Source of the DNA: Tardiphaga sp. vice304
Lineage (GTDB): Bacteria > Pseudomonadota > Alphaproteobacteria > Rhizobiales > Xanthobacteraceae
NCBI RefSeq assembly: GCF_007018905.1
Contig: NZ_CP041402.1
Coordinates: 3,460,001 to 3,524,000 of the forward strand
Reading direction: 5' to 3'
Length of the DNA: 64,000 bases
Shown here in pieces: positions 9,746 to 20,991 of this stretch; positions within the stretch are counted from its first letter, which is position 1, and each line of letters opens with the position of its first letter. Position numbers and translations under genes: made by a program. Under the pieces are notes generated by a model. The model had not been told where the DNA came from. It saw nothing but the letters and a program-made list of their open reading frames with translations, and did no database searches.

Positions 9746-9920
9746 GGCGCCCGTCGCCAGAACTGAGATGGTTTTCGGCACAAGATCATAGAAACGCTGG
9801 CCTCGGTGGCGGGGGCTGGAAAGACGCAATTGAGGTGATATTCAGCATAGCGACGTCCTGGCCGCGCTTTGGTTCCACGATGTCGCGGCAACCTTCCCTC
9901 AAAATGAAGGCCCTGGGCAA

Positions 9921-10667
<747 letters not shown>

Positions 10668-10672
10668 GAGAC

Positions 10673-12184
10673 TCAATTGCGCCGGTGAGCATTGAGACGA
10701 TGCTCGACGAACAGGGAATAGCGCGACATGCCGAAACACAACACGAAGTAGATCATGCCGGCGAACGCAAAGCCGGTGAATAACGTGCTGGGCGTCGACC
10801 ACGTCGGATCGGCAAACGACGCGCGCAACTGCCCGAGCAGGTCAAACAGCGCCACGATCGACACCAGCGAGGTGTCCTTCAGCATCGCGATGAAGGAGTT
10901 GACGAGACCGGGAATGACATGGCGCAGCGCCTGCGGCATCACCACGAGACCGGTAGTTTTCCGATAGGACAGACCCAGTGCACTCGCCGCCTCGGCCTGC
11001 CCGCGCGGTATCGCGTTGAGGCCGCCGCGGATCACTTCGGCATTGTAGGCACCGGCGAACAGCGCGATGCCGATCAGCACGCGGACCAGACCATCGACGG
11101 TGAAATTGCCGGGCAGAAACAGCGGCAGCATGTAGGTCGCAAAGAACAGCACCGTGATCAACGGCAGGCCGCGCCAGAATTCGATGAAGGCGACGCAGAA
11201 CACCCGGATTAGCGGAATGGTGGAACGCCGGCCCAGCGCCAGCGCGATGCCGACCGGCATCGAGGCGACGATACCGGTGACCGACACCACCATCGTGACC
11301 AGCAACCCGCCCCACATCCGCGTGGCGACGACCGGCAGGCCCTGGCGGTCGAGCCGCAGGATCGCGATCACCATCGCGATCCCCGCGAAAGTGGTCAGGC
11401 TCGCGATCAGCGCCCGCCAGCCATTGCGAAAACCGCCGCCGACGAGAAACATGATCGCTGACACGATCAGTGCGGTGGCGAGAAAGTCGGCCCATACCGG
11501 CTGGCTGGAGCTCTCGATGAATTTCCGCAGGAACGTCAGCGGCCACAAAAGGATCGCCAAACCGTAGCCGGTCAGTTCGATCAACCCGCCCAGCCCGCGA
11601 AGAACTGCCGACAGCATCGGCAGCGATGTCGCTTGCGCGAGTTGCTGGCCGCCGTCGACCAGTGCGTTGGCAAAGCTGGCCAGAGCGGCCTCGCTCCATG
11701 CGATGCCGAAACCCCTGATGCCGCCGCCATAGAGCAAAAAGAACGCCACGATCGGGAAGGCGATGAAGAACAGCCCGGCGTTCAGGCTCTTGGCCGGCAG
11801 TTTCGGAATCAGCAGCGGCAGCAACAGCAGCGCTGCGAGTCCAAACGTCAGGTTGACGCGCCAGCGCTCCGGCTGCGGATAGAAGCCATAGATGAACTGG
11901 CTGAACTTGGCCTGCACGAACGGCCAGCACGCGCCGACCGCCCGGCCGGTGGTTTCGGCAAGGCATGCCGTGCGATCCCGGCCCGTCCAGACCGCGTCGA
12001 TCAGCAGGAATTTCACCGCGGGAACGATGCTGAACCACAACAGCAGGAGGCAGGTCATGGTCAGCAGCACGTTGGTCGGTGAATTGAGCAGGCGGTTGCG
12101 AACGAAGCCGGTTACGCCGGTCGTCTTCACGGGCGCGGCGCGCTCGGGGATCAGTTGGTTCGAGATGAAGGCGGGCTCGCTCAT
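10673..12184 (-). CDS. aapM: Amino-acid ABC transporter permease, AapM type (503 aa)
   Basis: Inner-membrane permease of the general amino-acid importer. AapQ/AapM proteins are longer than other polar amino-acid permeases because of an N-terminal extension carrying extra membrane segments. Here the first 300 residues contain several hydrophobic helices, followed by the inner-membrane component domain ([25 protein letters not shown]) and the EAA loop [20 protein letters not shown] that docks on AapP. The ATG at 12184 overlaps the aapQ stop codon (ATGA), indicating translational coupling. Confidence 0.93.
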   Translation of the reverse strand: MSEPAFISNQLIPERAAPVKTTGVTGFVRNRLLNSPTNVLLTMTCLLLLWFSIVPAVKFLLIDAVWTGRDRTACLAETTGRAVGACWPFVQAKFSQFIYGFYPQPERWRVNLTFGLAALLLLPLLIPKLPAKSLNAGLFFIAFPIVAFFLLYGGGIRGFGIAWSEAALASFANALVDGGQQLAQATSLPMLSAVLRGLGGLIELTGYGLAILLWPLTFLRKFIESSSQPVWADFLATALIVSAIMFLVGGGFRNGWRALIASLTTFAGIAMVIAILRLDRQGLPVVATRMWGGLLVTMVVSVTGIVASMPVGIALALGRRSTIPLIRVFCVAFIEFWRGLPLITVLFFATYMLPLFLPGNFTVDGLVRVLIGIALFAGAYNAEVIRGGLNAIPRGQAEAASALGLSYRKTTGLVVMPQALRHVIPGLVNSFIAMLKDTSLVSIVALFDLLGQLRASFADPTWSTPSTLFTGFAFAGMIYFVLCFGMSRYSLFVEHRLNAHRRN

Positions 12185-13386
12185 GCGGGCTGCGTCCGGC
12201 CGAAACGCCAGCCGTAAAGACTCATGATGGCGCTGGTGATCAGGGAAATGGCGAGATAGACGCCCATCGTGATGACGATCACCTCGATCGCTTGGCCGGT
12301 CTGGCTCAACGTGGTGCCGGCGAACACCGAGAACAGATCGGGATAGCCGATAGCCACGGCCAGCGACGAGTTCTTGGTGAGGTTGAGATACTGGTTGGTG
12401 AGCGGCGGCAGGATCACGCGCAGCGCCTGCGGCACCACGATCAGCCGCAACGTAGCGCCGCGACTTAGGCCCAGCGACGCTCCCGCCTCAGCCTGCCCCT
12501 TGTGCACCGACTGCACGCCGGCGCGAACGATCTCGGCAATGAAGGCCGCGGTGTAGGTCGACAGCGCCAGCACCAGTGCGACAAATTCGGGAATCACGCG
12601 CGAGCCGCCGGAAAAATTGAAGCCGCGAAGTTCGGGATATTGAAACGTCACCGGTCTGCCGAACAGCGCCACGGCCAGCACCGGCAAACCGATCAGCAGC
12701 GCGGCGGCATAAGGCCATATCCGGATCACGCGGCCGCTCTGAAACAGCGTTCGTCGCGCATAGACGCGCAACAGCAGCGCAGCGATGATCGAAAGGACGA
12801 TCGCGACCGCAAACGCATCGAAGCCCGCGGCTGCGATCGGCTTCGGCACGCCAAAGCCGCGATTGCTGAGAAAGAAACTGTTCCACAGCGAAATGCTCTG
12901 TCGCGGGCTCGGCAGCGTGGCGAGCACGGCAAGATACCAGAACAACAGTTGAAACAGCAGCGGCAGGTTACGGATCAGTTCGATATAGGCGCCGGCCATC
13001 CGCGCCAGCAGCCAATTCGGCGACATCCGCCCGAGCCCGACCGCAAAGCCGATGATCGTGGCGAAGAAGATTCCGATCACCGACACCACCAGCGTGTTGA
13101 CGAGGCCGACGAGAAAGACCTGCGTGTACCTGTCGGTTTCGGAATACGGGATCAGCGACTGGCTGACACCGAAGCCGGCGGTGTTGGCGAGGAAGCCGAA
13201 ACCCGAGGCGATGCCCTGCGCGGCGAGGTTGACGCGCGTGTTGGCGACGATCTCGTAGCCGATCCAGACCAACAGGGCGACGAACAGGATCTGCGCCGCA
13301 AAGCCGCTCCAGCCCGCCTGCCCGCCCAGCGCCCGTCGCAGCTTTGCGGCGAACTGCGACGGCGGCGGTCTTGCTTCAGTGGTCAT
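12181..13386 (-). CDS. aapQ: Amino-acid ABC transporter permease, AapQ type (401 aa)
   Basis: Second permease subunit of the same importer. The ATG at 13386 (MTTEARPPPSQF) is preferred over the open upstream frame, which would reach into aapJ. Membrane segments run through the protein; the C-terminal domain has AYIELIRNLPLLFQLLFWY and the EAA loop GQAEAGASLGLSRGATLRLI for contact with the ATPase. The stop overlaps the aapM start by four bases, and the gene begins 26 bases after the aapJ stop. Confidence 0.92.
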   Translation of the reverse strand: MTTEARPPPSQFAAKLRRALGGQAGWSGFAAQILFVALLVWIGYEIVANTRVNLAAQGIASGFGFLANTAGFGVSQSLIPYSETDRYTQVFLVGLVNTLVVSVIGIFFATIIGFAVGLGRMSPNWLLARMAGAYIELIRNLPLLFQLLFWYLAVLATLPSPRQSISLWNSFFLSNRGFGVPKPIAAAGFDAFAVAIVLSIIAALLLRVYARRTLFQSGRVIRIWPYAAALLIGLPVLAVALFGRPVTFQYPELRGFNFSGGSRVIPEFVALVLALSTYTAAFIAEIVRAGVQSVHKGQAEAGASLGLSRGATLRLIVVPQALRVILPPLTNQYLNLTKNSSLAVAIGYPDLFSVFAGTTLSQTGQAIEVIVITMGVYLAISLITSAIMSLYGWRFGRTQPA

Positions 13387-13412
13387 GGCCGCTGGCGGCT
13401 GCTGCGGCAGGC

Positions 13413-14426
13413 TCAGCGGATCGGCGGGGCGTACTGGATGCCGCCCTTGTTCCACAGCGCGTTGAGGCCGCGGGCGATGCCGAGCTTGGAGCCGGCGCCG
13501 ATGTTGCGGTCGAACACCTCGCCATAATTGCCGGTCGCCTTCACGATGCGCGCCACCCAGTCCTTGGTCAGGCCGAGCGTCTCGCCGAGATTGCCGTCGG
13601 TGCCGAACACGCGCTTCAACTCCGGCTTGTCCGATTTCGCCATGTCATCAACATTCTTCTGCGTGATGCCGAGCTCCTCGGCATTCAGCAGCGCGAACAG
13701 CGTCCATTTGACGACATCGAGCCACTGGTCGTCGCCATGGCGCACCAGCGGCCCCAGCGGCTCCTTGGAGATCACTTCCGGCAGCACGCCATGGTCGGCG
13801 GGAACGGCGAGTTTGAGGCGTTCGGCATAGAGGCCGGAGACGTCGGAGGTAAACACGTCGCAGCGTCCGGCCTCATAGGCCTTGACGGTTTCATCGGCGG
13901 TGCCGAACGCGATCACTTCGTACTTCATGTTGTTGCCCTTGAAGTAGTCGGCAACGTTCTGCTCGGTGGTGGTGCCGGTCTGCACGCAGACCGAGGCGCT
14001 GTTCAGTTCCAGGGCGGAGTTGACCTTCAGCGACTTGCGCACCAGGAATCCCTGGCCGTCATAATAGGTGATGCCGGCGAAGTTGACGCCGAGCGAGGTG
14101 TCGCGCGACAGCGTCCAGGTGGTGTTGCGCGACAAGACGTCGATTTCGCCGGACTGCAGCGCGGTGAAACGGTCCTTGGCCGACAGCGGCACATATTTGA
14201 CCTTGGTCGGATCGTTGAAGATCGCGGCCGCCACGGCGCGGCAGATGTCGACGTCGAAGCCGGCCCAATTGCCTTTGTCGTCGGGCGCCGAGAAGCCCGG
14301 CAGGCCGGAACTCACGCCGCAGGACAGCATGCCGCGGTCCTTGACAGTCTTCAGGGTCTGCGCCGAGGCCGCTTGCGCGGAAAGCCCGGCCATGGCGAGG
14401 GTGCAAAGCAAAATTGCGCGTTTCAT
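13413..14426 (-). CDS. aapJ: Amino-acid ABC transporter periplasmic binding protein, AapJ type (337 aa)
   Basis: Periplasmic solute-binding protein (family 3) that delivers amino acids to AapQM. The ATG at 14426 gives a classic signal peptide (MKRAILLCTLAMAGLSAQAASA, cut after about residue 22). The mature protein has the conserved phrases GMLSCGVSSGLPGFS, GFDVDICRAVAAAIF, RNTTWTLSRDTSLGVNF and the C-terminal NYGEVFDRNIGAGS typical of AapJ. It is the first gene of the operon, divergent from metC, so its promoter should lie in 14427-14753. Confidence 0.93.
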   Translation of the reverse strand: MKRAILLCTLAMAGLSAQAASAQTLKTVKDRGMLSCGVSSGLPGFSAPDDKGNWAGFDVDICRAVAAAIFNDPTKVKYVPLSAKDRFTALQSGEIDVLSRNTTWTLSRDTSLGVNFAGITYYDGQGFLVRKSLKVNSALELNSASVCVQTGTTTEQNVADYFKGNNMKYEVIAFGTADETVKAYEAGRCDVFTSDVSGLYAERLKLAVPADHGVLPEVISKEPLGPLVRHGDDQWLDVVKWTLFALLNAEELGITQKNVDDMAKSDKPELKRVFGTDGNLGETLGLTKDWVARIVKATGNYGEVFDRNIGAGSKLGIARGLNALWNKGGIQYAPPIR

Positions 14427-14753
14427 GGCAAAGCCTTTCAGGGACGTCCGGAGCATTGGCTTGATCGCCGCGCCAAAAGGGCAACCTAACGATCCCGACG
14501 GCCAACGCAAAGCCCGGCCGGACCGGGAATCGGTCAAAGCGGGACCGTTGATCGGGCAATTCACTGGAATTCGTGGCAGGCCCCGCGACAGGCAGCGAGG
14601 AACAGCGCGCTATCACAGAACGATCCGGCAGCGCGGTCAAGGGGTTGACGGTGATCTTCCCGGTCCTGTTAGGTGGGGCGTCCGAGCCAGCCCGCCTGCC
14701 GGACGTCCCGCGCCCTCGGGCTGTGGCCAACTTCTCCCACCTGCGACGGATCC
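14427..14753. promoter_or_regulatory. Divergent intergenic region aapJ / metC
   Basis: About 327 bases that must hold the promoters of both the aap operon and metC. A TTGACG hexamer at 14645-14650 on the plus strand is a possible -35 for metC, but only weak -10 matches follow at 16-17 bases. No operator, riboswitch or strong terminator was recognised, although both neighbouring genes handle amino acids. Confidence 0.35.
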
Positions 14754-15953
14754 ATGATGGCTTCAAACGACAATCACGGCACCGCTTCCCTCGCCATCGA
14801 GACCGAACTGGTCACCGCCGGTCGCGACACCGTGTCGCAAAAGGGCTTCGTCAACCCGCCAGTGGTGCGCGGCTCGACCGTGCTGTACCCGAGCGCCGAG
14901 GCGCTGCATGCCCATCGCGGCGAGTTCCAGTACGGCCGCCATGGCACGCCGACCACCAAGGCGCTGCAGGAAGCCCTGATGGCGCTGGAAGGCCCGAGCT
15001 GCGCCGGCGTCGGCCTGGTGCCGTCCGGCCTGTCGGCGATCTCCACCACCCTCCTCTCGGTACTCAAATCCGGCGATCACCTGCTGGTCAGCGACAGCGC
15101 CTACCGGCCGACCCGCAATTTCTGCAACGGCATGTTGAAGCGGCTCGGCATCGAAACCAGCTATTTCGATCCGCTGATCGGCGCCGGCATCAAGGAGCTG
15201 CTGAAACCCAACACCCGCGTGGTGATGGTCGAGGCGCCGGGCTCGCAATCCTTCGAGATGCCCGACGTGCCCTTGATAGCCGGGATTGCCCACGCGCATG
15301 GCGCTCTCGTCATCGACGACAATACCTGGGCGACGCCGCTGTACCATCGTTCGCTCGAACAGGGCGTCGACATCAGCATCCAGGCCGCCACCAAATATAT
15401 CGGCGGCCATTCCGACATCATGTTCGGCACCATCTCGGCCAACGCCCGCGCCTGGCCGCTGGTCGACGAAGGCATCAAGCTGCTCGGCGTCTGCGCCGGG
15501 CCGGACGACGTATTCCTGGCGCTGCGCGGCCTGCGCACGATGGCGGTGCGGCTGGCGCATCACCAGCGCTCCGGACTCGAGATGGCGCAGTGGCTGGCGA
15601 CACGGCCGGAAGTGCTCGCCGTGCTGCATCCGGCGTTGCCGAGCCATCCCGGACACGCCATCTGGCAGCGCGATTTCACCGGTGCCTCCGGGCTGTTCAG
15701 CATTACCCTGAAGCCGGTGTCTCAGGCGGCCGTCGATGCGTTGCTCGACACCGTCAAACTGTTCGGCATGGGCTATTCGTGGGGTGGCTTCGAAAGCCTG
15801 GTGATCCCGTTCGACTGCGCGACCTATCGCACCGCAACCGAATGGGCGCCGGGCGGCCCGGCGCTGCGGCTGCATATCGGGCTGGAAAGCACGGACGATC
15901 TCAAGGCCGACCTGGAACGCGGCTTCGCCGCGCTCCGCGCGGCTGCGCGCTGA
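14754..15953 (+). CDS. metC: Cystathionine beta-lyase (399 aa)
   Basis: PLP enzyme of the Cys/Met metabolism family that cleaves cystathionine to homocysteine in methionine synthesis. The PLP lysine is Lys214 in AATKYIGGHSD; other family marks are FQYGRHGTPTTKAL, LVPSGLSAISTTLLS, DDNTWATPLY and SWGGFESLV. Two adjacent ATG codons at 14754 and 14757 can both serve as start; the open frame further upstream lacks similarity. A cystathionine gamma-lyase or synthase activity is less likely, given the YSWGGFESL C-terminal signature of beta-lyases. Confidence 0.9.
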   Translation: MMASNDNHGTASLAIETELVTAGRDTVSQKGFVNPPVVRGSTVLYPSAEALHAHRGEFQYGRHGTPTTKALQEALMALEGPSCAGVGLVPSGLSAISTTLLSVLKSGDHLLVSDSAYRPTRNFCNGMLKRLGIETSYFDPLIGAGIKELLKPNTRVVMVEAPGSQSFEMPDVPLIAGIAHAHGALVIDDNTWATPLYHRSLEQGVDISIQAATKYIGGHSDIMFGTISANARAWPLVDEGIKLLGVCAGPDDVFLALRGLRTMAVRLAHHQRSGLEMAQWLATRPEVLAVLHPALPSHPGHAIWQRDFTGASGLFSITLKPVSQAAVDALLDTVKLFGMGYSWGGFESLVIPFDCATYRTATEWAPGGPALRLHIGLESTDDLKADLERGFAALRAAAR

Positions 15954-16023
15954 CGCCTGCCCCCCTGGACGGCAGCATTAGGCAGGCGGCGCTCGTTCCG
16001 TGACCTCAACGGGTCCGTCGATG

Positions 16024-19000
16024 CTACCAGCTCAACCGCGCCCCGCCGGAGAGCTGGTGGCTCTCGGCATTGCCGCGGAATTCGCCATTATAGGCGGCGA
16101 ACAGCCGGAAGTTTTCGCTCCGCCAGCCGGAGATCTTGGCGCCAACCAGTGCGGCGTTGCGGCCCGGCTGCGCGGCTGAAACGCTGAAGCTTTCATCCAG
16201 CAGGGCGGCGCTGCTGACCAGCGTGGTATCGCGCAGGTCATAGCCCCAGCCGAGCTTCAGTTCCGGCATCAGCGTGGCACCATCGGACGTGCGCAGCCGC
16301 GCGCTGGCGGCCAGACCGGCCGTGGTGGTCAGCTTGTCGTAGGTTTGCGCGGCGTAGACGAGGCCAAACGGCAACTGGCTTTCGCTGTAGCCGTCGCGCC
16401 GGAAGCCCTGCCAGCTGACACCGGCAAACGGCTTCAGCGATACGTCCGGTGCCAGTGCGATCCGGTAGCCGGCTTCCAGCGAGGTGCCGAGACCGATGCC
16501 GTTGGTGCTGCCCTGCAGGGCGGAGCTCGTCAGCATGATCTGGCGGGTGGTCGAGATCTGGCTGGGACCGGCGGCGATACGGAAATCCACCACGGCTGCG
16601 CCCGGCGTCCAGCTCGCATAGGCGGCGCCGGCATAGGTGTCGGAGGTCCCGCGAATGTCGGTCGAGGTCGCCGACGTCCGCGCGAAACCGAACGCGCCGC
16701 CGGCGATCAGGTTGTTGGCGAAGACGCGATCGGCGCCGACGGTAAAGCCGCCGCTGACCGCCTTGGAGCCGGCCAGTTCGCCGGAATCCCCGACCCGGCT
16801 GCTGCGTCCAAAGCCCTGCCCCCAAACGCTCCAGCCGTCCTGCGGGTTCTCCGCCGGCGTCAGGCTGGCGAAGGCATTGCTGGCGGCCGTCTCGGCGCTC
16901 ATCACATTGCGGCCGGCATAGGACATTGCGAAGGACTGCGCAGCGCCGTTCTGGCCCTGCTGGCCGCCCAGCGCGAGCGTATCCTGGCGGTCGCCGACCG
17001 CGCCGAGGAAGCCGGCAAAGGCCTGCAACGGCGCGCTCGAAACCGCCGGCTGGCCGGGGCCGCCGAGCTGCGACAGCGCCTTGTCGAATTGCGCCTCGGT
17101 GTCGAGATTATACAACGCGTCGAACAGGGCCTTTTCGTTCGCCGTCGGCATCGCGCCTGCGCCGGCGCGCTCACTGTCGAGAATGGCCGCGACCGACCGC
17201 GAACCCGCGCCGAGCTGATCGACATTGGCCAGTCCAGAGAAGCTGGCGGGCGTCACCGTGAGCGTGATCGCGGTGGTCCCGTAGATAAGATCAAAGCGAC
17301 CATTGGCCGGCAGGCCGGAGGTCGGCTGGATCAGCGACGCAAAGGTGCCGGCGGTGCGGGCGCCACCGGTGGCCTGCACGAAGGCGAAATCAGTGCCGAT
17401 CGCTGGCGTGTAATTGCTGACGGTGCCGACGCTGCCGCGTAGCACCGGCGTCAAGGTCCCGGCCGCCCAGAATACGTTGCCGGCCCCGGTGACGTAGATC
17501 CTGTCATAGGTGCCCGGCCCGCCCGGCACATTCAGGGTACCGTCGATATCGATCCTGGTCGTGGCGGTCGAGGCCAGCGTGACATTGCCGTTGAAAGTCA
17601 GCGAACCCACCGAATTGCCGGCCAGCACGGTGCCGGGCGCGACCACATTGTTGGCGACGAGGTCACCGATGTTGGCCATCTTGCCCGGCGACAATGTGCC
17701 GGCGATGAAACTGTTGCCGTTCACGGTACCGAAGCCGGCCAGCGTCGCGGGTTGCGCGACGTTCAGCGTCTTGCCGACCGTCAGGCCCAGCGTGCCGTCG
17801 ACGGCAAGCGTGCCCATCGCTGCGAACACGTTGCCACCGGCATTGGTGCGGCCGGCGATCGTCAGAATGCCGTCGCCGGACTTGGTGAAGTCGCCTTGCG
17901 TCGTCAGCAATCGACTCCAGTAAGCAGTGGTGTCGGCGGCGACTGCGACATTGGCATTGGCGGCGAGTGCCGTCGGACCGTCCGTCGCCCGGTCGAGCCG
18001 GATCAGGCCGTAACCGAAGATGGCGTCGAGACCGGCAGCGCCGAGATCTTCGGTGGTCGAGAATAGCAAGCGGGCCAGGTCCTGCGCGTTATAGGTCGGA
18101 TTGGCCTGGATCAGCACCGCCAGCGCGCCGGACACCGTCGGCGCCGCCATCGAGGTGCCTTGCGCGAAACCGTAGGTGTTGTTGGGAACGGTCGAATACA
18201 CCATCTGCCCGACGCCATCGTCGCCGCCCGGCGCTGCCACGCACCAGCTCGCCGTCACGCCGCAATAGTTCGAATACCAGGCTGGCGCCTTGGTGCTGGC
18301 GACAGACATCACGCCGATGATCAGGCCGGCCTGTTGCTGATAAAGCGCCAGATCGAGACCGGTGCCGCCATCGTCATAGACGCCTGTCGCGGCGTGCGCA
18401 GGCTGAATGTAGGGATAAAGCGCCATGCCGCTCGGGTTTTTCGCAGCGATCGGGTGATCCTTGCGATCGTTGCCGGTCGCCGCCACGATGATCTTGCCGG
18501 CCTTCAGAACGTTGAGAACCGCACGGGCTTCGGTCTCGTTCGGACCGGTGCCCAGCGACCACACGGTTTGCGGCGCGTCGGGAGCGTTGGGTCCATAGCT
18601 GGCATTATAGGTCATCACGTCGCGCAGCGATGCGACGTAATCCAGCGGCGCGGCGTTGGGATCGATGCCAGGCCCGTAAGTGTAGTTTGCGCCACGCGCC
18701 ACGATGGTGCGGATCGGAATGATGTTGCTGTCGTAGGCCACGCCATGCATATCGACGCCGGCAACCTTCGCCGCGGCGATGATGCCCGCCACGTGCGAGC
18801 CATGGATGTCGGTCTCGGTGGCGACCTGCGGGGTAAGCTCCGCGGGATTATAGGTGCCGCCGGCCTGAACGAGATAGTTCCGTCCCAGCGCAATGTTCAT
18901 CTTGTTGACGAGCGCGGCGTTGGTAACGTCAAATCCACTGTCGCCAACAGCGACGGTCACGCCCTGGCCGGTGAAGCCGCGGTTGTAGGCGGCCTGGGCC

Positions 19001-19515
19001 TGAATCAGATCCAGATTCCATGTCTGCAGAAAGGTGGACGGCAAACCCGCCGCCGCGCGCGGCACGTTCACGGGGCTGGACGCCGCCTCATAGGCGCTCG
19101 CACCGACGCCCGAGGCGCCGATGCTTCTTGTTGCCAGGATCTGGGCGGCGTTCGGCGCCAGTGTCATGGGCTGGCCTGAGGTCAGAACCCCCAAATCGGC
19201 AGCGGTGGTGACATCCCGCAAGGCCGCAGGAGCCAAGCGGGCGACATGGCGGACGATCGGGTCGCGAAGGCCGGGTTGACGGTACGTATTGTCATAGGCG
19301 AGCGCGATGAGGGTGCGCTCTCCCTGTCGCAGCGCGCCGGCCAGTTCACGCTGCTGATCGGCGGTCAGCGATCCATTCGTTTTTCTAGCGGCCCGGGACG
19401 GGTTCACCGCATCCGGTCCTGCCGCGTGCAACGCGGTTGGAACGGCAGCGCTACTTAATATCGTCGTGCACAACAGCAGCTTCGAAAGATCGCGATAGCG
19501 CCGATATGCACGCAT
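16024..19515 (-). CDS. Subtilisin-type (S8) serine protease autotransporter (1163 aa)
   Basis: Secreted protease that uses its own C-terminal beta-barrel for outer-membrane export. The ATG at 19515 has GGAG nine bases upstream; an earlier ATG at 19533 is possible. A long signal peptide (cut near residue 32, LHAA) precedes the S8 domain with the catalytic triad Asp192 (VAVGDSGFD), His238 (DIHGSHVAG) and Ser455 (GTSMAAPTVSG), plus the oxyanion Asn349. Residues of about 540-780 are a Gly/Thr/Val-rich passenger with an autotransporter-associated strand repeat (GDFTKSGDGILTIAGRTNAG). The last roughly 280 residues form the autotransporter barrel, ending in SGGARLSW with a terminal aromatic residue. 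All key residues are present. Divergent from an AraC-type regulator. Confidence 0.92.
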   Translation of the reverse strand: MRAYRRYRDLSKLLLCTTILSSAAVPTALHAAGPDAVNPSRAARKTNGSLTADQQRELAGALRQGERTLIALAYDNTYRQPGLRDPIVRHVARLAPAALRDVTTAADLGVLTSGQPMTLAPNAAQILATRSIGASGVGASAYEAASSPVNVPRAAAGLPSTFLQTWNLDLIQAQAAYNRGFTGQGVTVAVGDSGFDVTNAALVNKMNIALGRNYLVQAGGTYNPAELTPQVATETDIHGSHVAGIIAAAKVAGVDMHGVAYDSNIIPIRTIVARGANYTYGPGIDPNAAPLDYVASLRDVMTYNASYGPNAPDAPQTVWSLGTGPNETEARAVLNVLKAGKIIVAATGNDRKDHPIAAKNPSGMALYPYIQPAHAATGVYDDGGTGLDLALYQQQAGLIIGVMSVASTKAPAWYSNYCGVTASWCVAAPGGDDGVGQMVYSTVPNNTYGFAQGTSMAAPTVSGALAVLIQANPTYNAQDLARLLFSTTEDLGAAGLDAIFGYGLIRLDRATDGPTALAANANVAVAADTTAYWSRLLTTQGDFTKSGDGILTIAGRTNAGGNVFAAMGTLAVDGTLGLTVGKTLNVAQPATLAGFGTVNGNSFIAGTLSPGKMANIGDLVANNVVAPGTVLAGNSVGSLTFNGNVTLASTATTRIDIDGTLNVPGGPGTYDRIYVTGAGNVFWAAGTLTPVLRGSVGTVSNYTPAIGTDFAFVQATGGARTAGTFASLIQPTSGLPANGRFDLIYGTTAITLTVTPASFSGLANVDQLGAGSRSVAAILDSERAGAGAMPTANEKALFDALYNLDTEAQFDKALSQLGGPGQPAVSSAPLQAFAGFLGAVGDRQDTLALGGQQGQNGAAQSFAMSYAGRNVMSAETAASNAFASLTPAENPQDGWSVWGQGFGRSSRVGDSGELAGSKAVSGGFTVGADRVFANNLIAGGAFGFARTSATSTDIRGTSDTYAGAAYASWTPGAAVVDFRIAAGPSQISTTRQIMLTSSALQGSTNGIGLGTSLEAGYRIALAPDVSLKPFAGVSWQGFRRDGYSESQLPFGLVYAAQTYDKLTTTAGLAASARLRTSDGATLMPELKLGWGYDLRDTTLVSSAALLDESFSVSAAQPGRNAALVGAKISGWRSENFRLFAAYNGEFRGNAESHQLSGGARLSW

Positions 19516-19965
19516 AGTAACCAACTCCATCACCAGCGCTGGACGTCGCAGGACGCCCGGCGCACGCAGTTTCGAGAAGTACCGATGTGACAGTTCGGTT
19601 GACGACAGGCAGTCGCAAACCGCAGCCTGTTTTGCGTTCTAATACGGCGGCGCGTTTGATAGACAGCGCGATGTTGAGGCTGGGGCTTCCCGCGTGCGCT
19701 TTGACTTGACCCAGCGTCTCAGTTCGATCCGGCGGGACAATGCAGCATGCGAAACGTAGTTCGGCGCCACAGGCGAAGCCGAACCGGAATGATCCGCACG
19801 TCAGGAAAAGTTCACCACAACTAAAGTCCTGCAGATACAGGGCTGACATCCGGCGTTGCCATATGCAACATGGCAGCATTCGACCGGACGAACCAGAATC
19901 GCTCGTCTCGGTGGAGCCGAAACAAAAGTTCTCGGCGCTCGGTGCAGCAGATTTCCGGTTTACGC
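19516..19965. promoter_or_regulatory. Divergent control region between autotransporter and AraC regulator
   Basis: About 450 bases with no supported gene. It holds two overlapping inverted repeats: GTTGC-N5-GCAAC at 19855-19869 and TGCCAT-N7-ATGGCA at 19857-19875, about 90 bases before the regulator start. These are plausible binding sites for the AraC-family protein or another repressor. The core promoters could not be assigned with confidence. Confidence 0.4.
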
Positions 19966-20991
19966 ATGTCCAGCCTTCCGCGACTTTATTACGTCACCAC
20001 CGGGCTGGACGCGGCGAACGCCTTTGAGACCTGGAGCGCGGTGATCTCACCGTTATTTGAGCCGCGTGCATGCGGCCCCTCCAGGAAAACCCCGACGGGG
20101 TCGGCGTCAGGTGTGATTGTTGGCCAGATCATCATCGCCAAGGTGATCTTCAACGCGCAGGATTTCATCCGGGAGGCGCAGCGAATCAGTGCGACCCCGG
20201 GCCACATCTTGCTGCATCTTTATTTGAGCGGCGGCTTCAACGGCACCGTCTCCGGGCACAAGACGGCGATCGGCCCCGGCAAGGTCGCGATCATCGATCT
20301 GGCCTACCCGATCGAAACCCGGGCTTTTGCATCCACCACCCTGTCGCTGATCGTGCCCCGCAAGCTGCTGGGCGACGGAGCGCTGGAAAACCTGAAACCG
20401 CGCCTTGATCCGTTCCGCAACGACCTGCCGGCGGCGCATATTCAGGGGCTCCATGAACGCGGCGCCCAGTTGCGCGAAGACGATATTGCAGCAACGGTCG
20501 CGGACACCGTGGCCTTCCTTAAAAGACTGCTCGCGCCGGCTCCGGACGATTCGCTGGTCGAACAGAGGAATGCCGATGCCAACGTGCTGGCGCTGATGGA
20601 AGCCGTGATACGCGACAATCTGGCGCTGCCGGAATTGTCGCCGGAATGGCTGGCGCTGGAGCTCGAAATTTCGCGCGCCTCGCTGTATCGACTGTTTGCC
20701 AGTCACGGCGGCATCATGCGCTATGTCCAGGAGCGACGGCTGCTCGCCGTCCAGGCCGCGCTCAGCGATCCGCTCGAGACGCGCCGGCTGTCGCGGCTTG
20801 CTGCCGATCTCGGCTTCAAGAGCGAGGCGCATTTCAGCCGCAGCTTCCGTGCCCGGTTCGGCATCACCGCGAGCCGCTATCGCAAGACGCAGATCGATGC
20901 CTCCGCGACGATCCAGCTCACCAGCCCGGACGTGGTCCGGCAGTGGTGGATGAACGTCGCCGAACGCAGCGAGCAAGCCGCCGCAAGCTGA
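19966..20991 (+). CDS. AraC-family transcriptional regulator (341 aa)
   Basis: DNA-binding regulator with a divergent N-terminal sensing domain (about residues 1-215) and a C-terminal AraC/XylS double helix-turn-helix. The DNA-binding part shows LALELEISRASLYRLFASHGG (first HTH), YVQERRLLAVQAAL, and RLAADLGFKSEAHFSRSFRARFG (second HTH), the AraC signature. The ATG at 19966 was chosen over 19870 because the upstream 32 residues are basic and low-complexity and resemble no domain. It faces the autotransporter across a 450-base region and is the obvious candidate for its regulator; that link is inference. Ligand unknown. Confidence 0.86.
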   Translation: MSSLPRLYYVTTGLDAANAFETWSAVISPLFEPRACGPSRKTPTGSASGVIVGQIIIAKVIFNAQDFIREAQRISATPGHILLHLYLSGGFNGTVSGHKTAIGPGKVAIIDLAYPIETRAFASTTLSLIVPRKLLGDGALENLKPRLDPFRNDLPAAHIQGLHERGAQLREDDIAATVADTVAFLKRLLAPAPDDSLVEQRNADANVLALMEAVIRDNLALPELSPEWLALELEISRASLYRLFASHGGIMRYVQERRLLAVQAALSDPLETRRLSRLAADLGFKSEAHFSRSFRARFGITASRYRKTQIDASATIQLTSPDVVRQWWMNVAERSEQAAAS

